NCBI GenBank assembly: GCA_022478985.1
Contig: JAKSZP010005661.1
Span: forward strand, 20,548 to 84,547
Reading direction: 5' to 3'
Length of the DNA stretch: 64,000 nt
Source of the DNA: Massospora cicadina
Taxonomy: Eukaryota > Entomophthoromycota > Entomophthoromycetes > Entomophthorales > Entomophthoraceae
A model generated the notes under the pieces. It had not been told where the DNA came from, searched no databases, and saw nothing but the letters and a program-made list of their open reading frames with translations. Below, piece by piece: positions 57,390 through 64,000 of the stretch. Each line of letters begins with the position of its first letter. Within the stretch, counting starts at the first letter, position 1. The position numbers and the translations under genes were made by a program.

Positions 57390-59565
57390 ATGGCGGGAAA
57401 CCCCGCAAAAGAACCTGCAGGCTCTGCCAAACGAGCCAGCACCACCCCAAACGAAGCAACCCTCGGTTATCCACCTCAGGGTCAACCAGAATCACCCGCT
57501 CTCAAGCAGCGGCCATGAAAGCAGGCACCGCCCCCCAACCTGGAGCTACTTCAACTAGCGCCAGTTCACCTGATCGCTTTTCTGCAACCTGCACGACTAT
57601 TAGCTCTGTGTGCGCTGCCTCCCACCAACCCGCTGGGCCCCCTCCAACCAAGGAGGCCATCACCCACGCTGTTTAAATGGCGTCTGCTCAGTTGAATGCA
57701 ACTCAGCCCATCCGGGCATTCACCTCCCCCATTGTGTCAGCTAATTCAGCCCCATCTATTATTGCTGACGCCATGTTTCTGGCTCCCTCCATGAGGGGCG
57801 ATACCCAGCTACCTGGCCCCCAAACCCTCAGATGTAAGGTTGGATTAGCCGCACATTCTGGTTCACTAAGCACCAAATTGGGACAATCTACTCTTCCCAA
57901 TGAGGATTCAAATGGTTCGGATTTTGGAACTTCACACCAGTTCCAATCTCACCCGTCCCATTTAAACCCCGTAATTGGCACTTCTCATGTTGGCACTTTA
58001 TCTCCATATGCTGAAAACGACCAATTCACCAATCAGCCAATGAGTTTGCCCACGAAATCACAGCAAATACTCAGGCTGAATTTACCCAAATAGATTGGGA
58101 TGGTGATGAAACATCGCCCTCCTCCCAATTGGCTGGAGTTAATTCAATCTGGATGGGCCTCCCCAATTTAGCGAGGCCCAACAATCCGCCCCTCAATTTA
58201 ATATGACGCAAGAAACTGCTGTAACATTCCAGTAACAAGCGAACTCCACAAACTTGTTCAAACTACCAGCTCACACTCAACCTGCGATTGCAGCCCAAAG
58301 CAAACACAAATGTACCAAAGGAGCCACTAGGGCGTGGCAAAAACCTCTGGCACCAACGCTACCCAAAGCTGATCCCCGTGAAGTGGCGTTTATTGCTGAT
58401 GTTAAGAAGAAATGGGCCGAAACTAGAGCGCAAAAAGCTCTACCTCGCTCAACCCTCTCCCACGCAATTCACCTTTATTATGGGCATAACCCTGTTGAAT
58501 TCTGGACGGAGGATTACTTCTCATACTTTGCAGCGATTGCGGAGACATTCCCAGTTAACACCACCATCCATGAATCAGTGGAGGGCCACTACATCGATGT
58601 GGGCTTCACTGAAGCTGCCCTTGCTGACCATGCTGCCACCCTCCAGGTCATTATTCCACGTGGATCTCTTCGCATCTCCCGCACACGCTCTCACCTGGAG
58701 AAAATTTCATGGGTTACTTTTTACAACCTACCAATGACTGTTGATCCTGAGTCTCTTAAACTGGCGCTCCATCGTGGTTTAATGAAGTTTGGGTCTGTTC
58801 TTTCAGTGGACTTTAGCGTCCCCTCTTAATATGCTCCCACTCAAAGAGCTCGCACTGCTAGGGCGTCATTCATCCCCTCCCCCACTGTATCCCACAACAT
58901 TGAGGTTATTCCTCATGCGGCGGTAGTTGGGGCATGCCCTGAGATCTTTTTTGTCGACCCTGATCAGGCGCGCCCCCGGTGTTCATGGTGTAACGCCCTT
59001 GGACACTTGTATAGTGGCTGCACAGCTCGAAAACAAGCCCTCTTAGCCACCACCCAGGGGCCTAAACCAGGCCAAAAACGATCCCACGTGGCCGCAGCAG
59101 CAATTTCACAACCCACACAATGGGTTCCCGTTTAAGACCTGTCCCTTGAGGCCTTACGCCTAGCAGTTGAAACAGCTAACCCCACTATTGGTATGGGATA
59201 CCTTCGCGCTTATGCCCCCCTTCCAGCGGGCAACACTCCAATCTCCCAGAGTCAACTCCCTCTCTCACCAAGCGTAAGGCATCTCCCATAGGGTGCCCCT
59301 CGTCAGCCACCCCCACTCAGGGCTCCGCGGCACCCCCACAAACCTCCACCAGCGAATTATCGCATCAACCCTCAACTCCCAATGGAGCTATACCCACCAG
59401 CATGGACTGGCAACCCGCAGCCTGCGGTAGAAGTGCCACCTCAAAGAGTCCTACCCCAACCCCACAGTCCATTTCGCGTGGATCCTTTGCAGTGTTGGAG
59501 GAAGTGAATATGGACTCAGACTCATCAAATGGGGACACCGCGGAGGTCACCATTGAGCACCCATA
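57390..59565 (+). pseudogene. LINE ORF1 (RRM-like, CCHC knuckle), frameshifted
   Basis: Start ATG at 57390 (MAGNPAKEPAGSAKRAST), the first in the element. The N-terminal third is Ser/Pro/Thr-rich (57677-58093). The conserved core is at 58254-58829: HYIDVGFTEAALADHAAT, then WVTFYNLPMTVDPESLKLAL and GSVLSVDFSVPS, an RRM-like fold. A CX2CX4HX4C knuckle, CSWCNALGHLYSGC, lies at 58980-59021. The frame ends DTAEVTIEHP at 59565. Such ORF1 proteins bind the LINE RNA and form the particle. A frameshift near 57490 and several stops (57676, 58091, 58829, 59136) break it. Confidence 0.85.
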
Positions 59566-59765
59566 GGTCCTTCCCCTGCAACGGAGCGGGGCAGCATCCT
59601 AGGCTGGCTTACTTGGTCCTCCGCCCCCACCCTCTCCTTCCCCTCAGAACCTCGACGCTCCTCACGGATTGCAGCTAATAGTCAAGCTAAAGGACTCAAA
59701 ACTAGCCGCCTCACAGCAGCAGGTTTAAGCGCTGGCAACCCCCCAGGACATGGAGGGGAACAGCT

Positions 59766-62700
59766 ATGAGTCCCCATGGCAGCACCCTGGCCCTGCAATC
59801 CATCAACGCAAATGGGTTGCGGGACTTTAAGCGGAGAGACCGCCTCCTCCGCAACTTCAGGTCAGCACAAATTGACATCGCTGCTGTCCAGGAGCCCCAT
59901 ATCCTCCCCACAAACAATCTGCATGGAATGAACAGTTTGGAGGCAACTCCTTCTGGACAAACCATGCCGCCCTTATTGTTTTGAATCCCCGGGTTAAAAC
60001 CCATTCTTTTTACAATATCTAGGTGGCCCCTCATACTGGCCAAACTCACCACTCCTGACTTCTCCTTCTTCGCTGCAAGCATCTACCTGCCTAATGCAGG
60101 TCAGGAGCAAAATCGGCTCTTGGAAGAGCTCGTCCAACTCAATCTCCCACGGAATACAGTCCTCTTAGGAGATTTCAACACAACCATAAGTCGCGTCCAT
60201 GACTCTTACCCCCTGCAGCAAAGGAACGCCCTGGATCAAGTCGCCTCCAGGATTTCCTTCGCCTGAGTGGCTTTATAGATGCGCTTCCACCCTCCGCGTC
60301 TGGCCTAGGTTGCATGATTAGGAACCAGTATGATGGAGGAGCTTTCCAGTCAGCGTCACGCATAGATATGGCACTGATTGGCCCCCTGCTAATTGTCCGT
60401 ATCTCCTCTCCCATCTCTCGTGACAACCATCTGAGTGATCACAGGTCACTCACCGTTGTCCTTACCACCACACTTAGACCGTCGCGTAGGTTCTGGCCTA
60501 GGGTTGCCCCAGCTCTTCTCAACAACCCCTTCACTAAGGAGAAGCTGTCTATGACCATCCGGGAGACTCTCACCTCTCCCCACCCCACCTGCTTGACCAC
60601 AAGGCTAGATGGGCGGTGACCAAGGAGGGCATCACCCGCGTTGCTTACAACTGTGCCAAAGCCCAGATGACTGCAGCTCGCGCCAGAGTCAAAAGGGCGG
60701 AAGCCAGAATCAGACATCTGGAGCGAAACTGCCAGCCTTCGCCCTCTCCCAGATGGTTGGAAGACTGGGAAGCGGCGCAGGAAGCACTCCGCTTGGAGCT
60801 CACACTGCAGGAAGAACGGGCAGCAAACTTTACAACATCTCGTTACTATGCTCAATGGGAACGCCCCACCCGCTTCTTCTTTCAGAAACAGAAAGCCCGG
60901 TCAACAGCGCAGGATATTACTACACTGAAGATTGTCACTACAACCACTTCAGATAAGGAGGAAATCACGCTGAAACTATACCGCTTCTAAACCAGCCTCT
61001 TCCATGCCACCCAGGTGGACCCATCGGACATCCAAGACTTCCTGTGGCGGGCTCCAGAGCCGCCCATTGACCCACGGGCTGATGAGGCTCTACTGGCGCC
61101 TATTTCCATCCCGGAGGTGATGGAAACCCTTCTGAAATCCCCACGGCTTAAAGCCCCAGGCCCAGATGGAATACCCCTCGAGGTGTGCCTTCTGGAACCT
61201 GCAGTGATAGCCAGAACCCTTCGCGACCTCTTCACTGCACTTTTGGTGAATGGCGAGGTCCTCCTGACTCCAGAGGCTCAATCACGACCCTCATTCACAA
61301 GAAGTCAGACCGTGAGAACCAGGCGAACTGGCGCCTCATAGCGTTGATCAACACAGACCACAAGCTCTTCACGAAGCTTCTGGCCAACCGCATCACCAAA
61401 TGGGTGTCACCTCGCCTCTCCCCATCCCAGCACGGTTTTATTCCGGGGAGGTCGTTATGGGACAACTATAATGACCTTCACGTGACTTTGACTGCTAACT
61501 CTCGTAAGGTGAATGGCTTTGTGGCTCTCCTGGATATAGAGAAAGCATATGATCGGGTAGCCTGGAAGTATATTGATGCTTCCCTGTCCCGCTTCCATCT
61601 CCCCCCCGCAGCTAGGCGCTGGATATCAGAGCTCTATGACCAGCTCCACACCAGAGTCCTGGCGCCAATGGGTTTTACAATGGCAGTACCAGTTGGACAA
61701 GGTCTTCGGCAAGGGGACCCCCTGAGCCCTATCCTTTTTAACATCACCCTTGACCCCCTCTTGGCCTCCTTACAGGACAAGCTAACAGGGATTCTAGTCC
61801 CAGGTAAAGCCCCCACACGCACCATGGCATTTGCAGATGACACTGCCATTGCATTTGGCTGCCCTGGGGATGTTGCCCTCGCTGCTGTGACCATTGAGAG
61901 GTACACCAAGGCGTCCAACGCCATGGTCAACACCTCCAAGACAACAGTTGTACAGGTCAGCTCCCCCACCTTCCCCCCACCATTTGGTATTGAACATGTA
62001 CGCGGTACCTTCCGTCACCTGGGCGTTCTCACCAACCAATAAGGAGTTGCGCTAAAAGACAATGAGGACTTGCTCCTCGCAGCAGTTAACTCCAGGATTG
62101 CCAGCTGGAACCGGCGGCACATCGCCCCCTAGGGTCGAGCTCTGATGGCCAATGTGTTACTCCTCTCCAAAGTCTGGTTCCTAGCGCACGTCTGCCCATT
62201 CACAGATGCCTTTTATACGCGGCTCAATGTACTCCGCTGTTGGATCTGGGACTCAAACCATTCACCAATGGCCCTCTCAACCATTGCCCGACCCTGCAAT
62301 GAAGGGGGCCTAGGGCTTCTGGACACGCGATCCCACGCCACCACAATCTTCCTGAAGTTCCTATGGCCAATTGTCTGCTGGGACGCGACCCCCATGCCCC
62401 AATGGGCGCCCGCCCTCCGCCAGTCAGTGTCAGCAACTCTGGGTCTTCCTAGAGCATCTCTGACCTCATTAGGGGAGCGGCTCACAAACCACCCAGGCCA
62501 TCGCCTGAAACCATCCTCATCCCCCTACTGGAACCAGGCTCTCCTTTCCCTGAAACGAGTAGGCGCGCGGATCCACCATGCCTTCCAATACAGAAGGGAA
62601 GGCCCTGGCCTCAGCCCCCGCCGCCATGCAATTGTGCACAATGGACAAGTTGTCACAACTCGCCTCAACCCCCAAGATCGTCCTCTCATCCGCCCAAGAC

Positions 62701-63290
62701 TCCTTGAGCTCCTCCCTCCCTCCGTGAGATTTGACCTTAAGGAATTGTGGAAGGACGTCCATCACCCCATCCTGTCAGCAAAGGTGTCCAACTCCTTATG
62801 GAGGGTGCTCCACTGTTCATACAGGACAGGGGACTGGACTGGCCCTACCTTCCAGCACCAAAGCTGCCCCCACTGTGCGGAGCTTATTGACTCCCACCTC
62901 CATCATTTTTTCACCTGTCCAGGTGTCGCCGCATTTTGACCAAAGGCCCACGCGCTCCTCCATGCTCAGCCCTGGTCTGAACACCTTGTGCAAGACCTCA
63001 TGTTCGAGCAAACATTGCCTGGTTGCCACTGACCCCTCCGTGTCCTCGCCTATGCCACAGCCATCTGGACCATCCATAACTCCTTCCTTCGTGCTGCCTT
63101 TGACCAGCAGGTGTGGACCCTTCCACACATGAACACCCACTTTCAGGTACACTCTGAGATGGCCCTGAAGGTCTGCACTATTTCGCCAACCCTCCCCGCT
63201 CAGTTGTCACTGCAGCACGGCTCTGGTGCGCAAACCCCCCTCCATTTCTCGATGCCTCCTCCCTTCCCTTCCCTCGCCTCAAGCTCTTAG
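59766..63290 (+). pseudogene. LINE ORF2 (endonuclease, reverse transcriptase), frameshifted
   Basis: Start ATG at 59766 (MSPHGSTLALQSINANGLR). APE endonuclease motifs: INANG, AVQEPH (about 59884), LLGDFN (60162-60179), SRIDMALIG (about 60355) and SDHRSL (60434-60451). RT motifs: KAPGPDG (about 61150), HGFIPGRSL (about 61432), LLDIEKAYDRVAW (about 61527), GQGLRQGDPLSPILFN and the FADD active site (61830-61841). The C-terminal part at 62145-62939 ends with CPHCAELIDSHLHHFFTC (62866-62919), a zinc finger typical of LINE ORF2. A few frameshifts and stops (about 60035, 60265, 60620, 60990, 62042) inactivate it. Confidence 0.9.
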
Positions 63291-63372
63291 GAGCCCAGGC
63301 ATAATTCAATAAACATCGATGAATCCCCCCCTCAGGTTGGGACCATCTAGTACTAGAAAAAGTTGAGACCAA

Positions 63373-64000
63373 CAGAGGGGTCCTGTAAGTCCCTATGTCC
63401 AGCCCCTCATACTGGACCATAATTAATACCCCTTCAGGTGTAAGTGGGATCCCAGGCCTCTCTTGGATCCCTTTTACCAGCTAAGTTACCTGGCTTATGT
63501 GTTGTATGAGCGATGATTTACTTACTTGCCTCAAGGAACCTCCCTCTCAGTGTAAATTTGAGGCAGCACCTCTGTGGTCATTTTAAGAAGTTTTCCTTTT
63601 AAAAAGAAAATAAGTAAAACTCCCATACATCCCATTCTGCACTGAAGGAGCTCTTGCCACATGATGGACGAACACTTGGTCTGCACCCTCCAATTGAAGG
63701 GGCCAAGGTTGTAATGCCCCAGCCAACCCTGATCATGAATCATACCTACCTTGTTAAGATCTCTTTTATGTGACTAAATCATTTGAATTTTAGGAGCAGG
63801 GCACAGGGCCCATTCCACAGAACCATCATGATCACCCAATCACATGATACCGCCAGCTGAGGAATCTCATACTACCGATCATAATTCTTCCCTCCAAGCT
63901 AGCCCGCATCCCTGAATCAGCTCTGAGGGGGGTGAGTTGCAAAAATGAGTAAAAAGAGAAATATCTTGACTATGAAGCTATTCTTAACTCCATACTCAAT
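63373..64000. other. Right-edge sequence, no gene recognised
   Basis: Following the LINE TSD there is agaggggtcctgtaagtccc, in which a purine run is followed by tgtaagtcc, the same start as the LTRs of D and F. This could be the beginning of an LTR in the plus orientation, but no second copy is present. The remaining bases show no frame I can support. Confidence 0.3.

Larger units (their letters stand above)
57299..63358 (+). mobile_element. Full-length APE-type LINE
   Basis: 6,060 bp, flanked by an exact 14-bp duplication, aaagttgagaccaa (57285-57298 and 63359-63372). It has a 5' UTR of about 90 bp (57299-57389), ORF1 (57390-59565), a 200-bp spacer, ORF2 (59766 to about 63290) and a 3' end reading ccatctagtactagaa. 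ORF1 has RRM-like and zinc-knuckle parts; ORF2 has an APE endonuclease, RT and terminal zinc finger. This is the layout of L1-like elements. It is visibly more GC-rich and less broken than its neighbours, so it is likely the youngest large insertion, though still inactive. Confidence 0.92.

Noticed and set aside
57703..57900. Minus-strand frame opposite LINE ORF1, and the plus frame 58288-58737
   Set aside because: Both are shadows of ORF1 in a GC-rich region. The true frame carries the RRM-like and knuckle motifs.
59711..60082. Minus-strand frame of 123 codons opposite the LINE endonuclease
   Set aside because: The plus strand encodes the INANG, QEPH and GDFN motifs here; the minus frame has no recognisable content.
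1..64000. CRISPR arrays, rRNA operons, tRNA genes
   Set aside because: No regularly spaced repeats and no rRNA or tRNA signatures were recognised by eye; the direct repeats found are LTRs or target-site duplications. A tRNA scan was not possible here.

Overview
The window is a eukaryotic repeat nest. Almost every recognisable coding stretch is a decayed retrotransposon or helicase fragment. There is no bacterial gene organisation, and I saw no rRNA, tRNA or CRISPR array. Seven Ty3/Gypsy elements (called G, C, A, B, D, F and E here), a Helitron-type helicase relic, one full-length APE-type LINE, one solo LTR and several LINE-mobilised non-autonomous elements fill it. The organism is probably one with a large, repeat-rich genome. 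A fungus (rust, powdery mildew or early-diverging lineage) would fit the chromodomain Gypsy elements, the LINE type and a small secreted cysteine-rich ORF, but this is inference and the species cannot be fixed from the sequence.

Layout. 1-2700: Ty3 element G (+), cut by the window edge. 2880-20813: a Helitron/PIF1-like helicase pseudogene (+), split by element C (3037-19057, minus, TSD attgg). Element A (9907-18100, minus) sits inside C, and an ORF1-only element (F1-1, 14126-16018, +) sits inside A. 21055-30066: Ty3 element B (minus), with F1-2 in its 3' LTR and a solo LTR (24303-24912, TSD gggtt) in its integrase. 30067-34599: AT-rich host-like DNA holding the one plausible non-transposon gene (small secreted protein, 30578-30841, minus), a 36-bp micro-insertion, a short F1 tail and F1-3. 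34618-42978: a 5'-truncated retroposon, R3 (18-bp TSD), split by chromodomain Ty3 element D (35064-42477). 43734-56707: chromodomain Ty3 element F (minus). Its left LTR carries a second R3 copy and the whole of Ty3 element E (45104-51657, +), whose 5' LTR carries F1-4. Its right LTR carries a 48-bp LINE tail. 57299-63358: a full-length LINE with ORF1, ORF2 and a 14-bp TSD.

How the parts relate. The main signal is the F1 family: four copies of an element of about 1.9 kb that carries no reverse transcriptase. F1 encodes a protein with the same order as the LINE's ORF1 (RRM-like block, then a Cys/His knuckle) and is flanked by 13-14 bp target-site duplications where these can be read. This is the arrangement expected of an ORF1-only element moved by a LINE in trans. 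R3 shares a C-terminal motif with F1 and a 3'-terminal motif with the LINE. The nesting gives a relative insertion order: Helitron before C before A before F1-1; B before F1-2; R3-1 before D; and F before E before F1-4. Reading frames in the Ty3 copies are heavily interrupted. The LINE is the least decayed and visibly more GC-rich than its surroundings.
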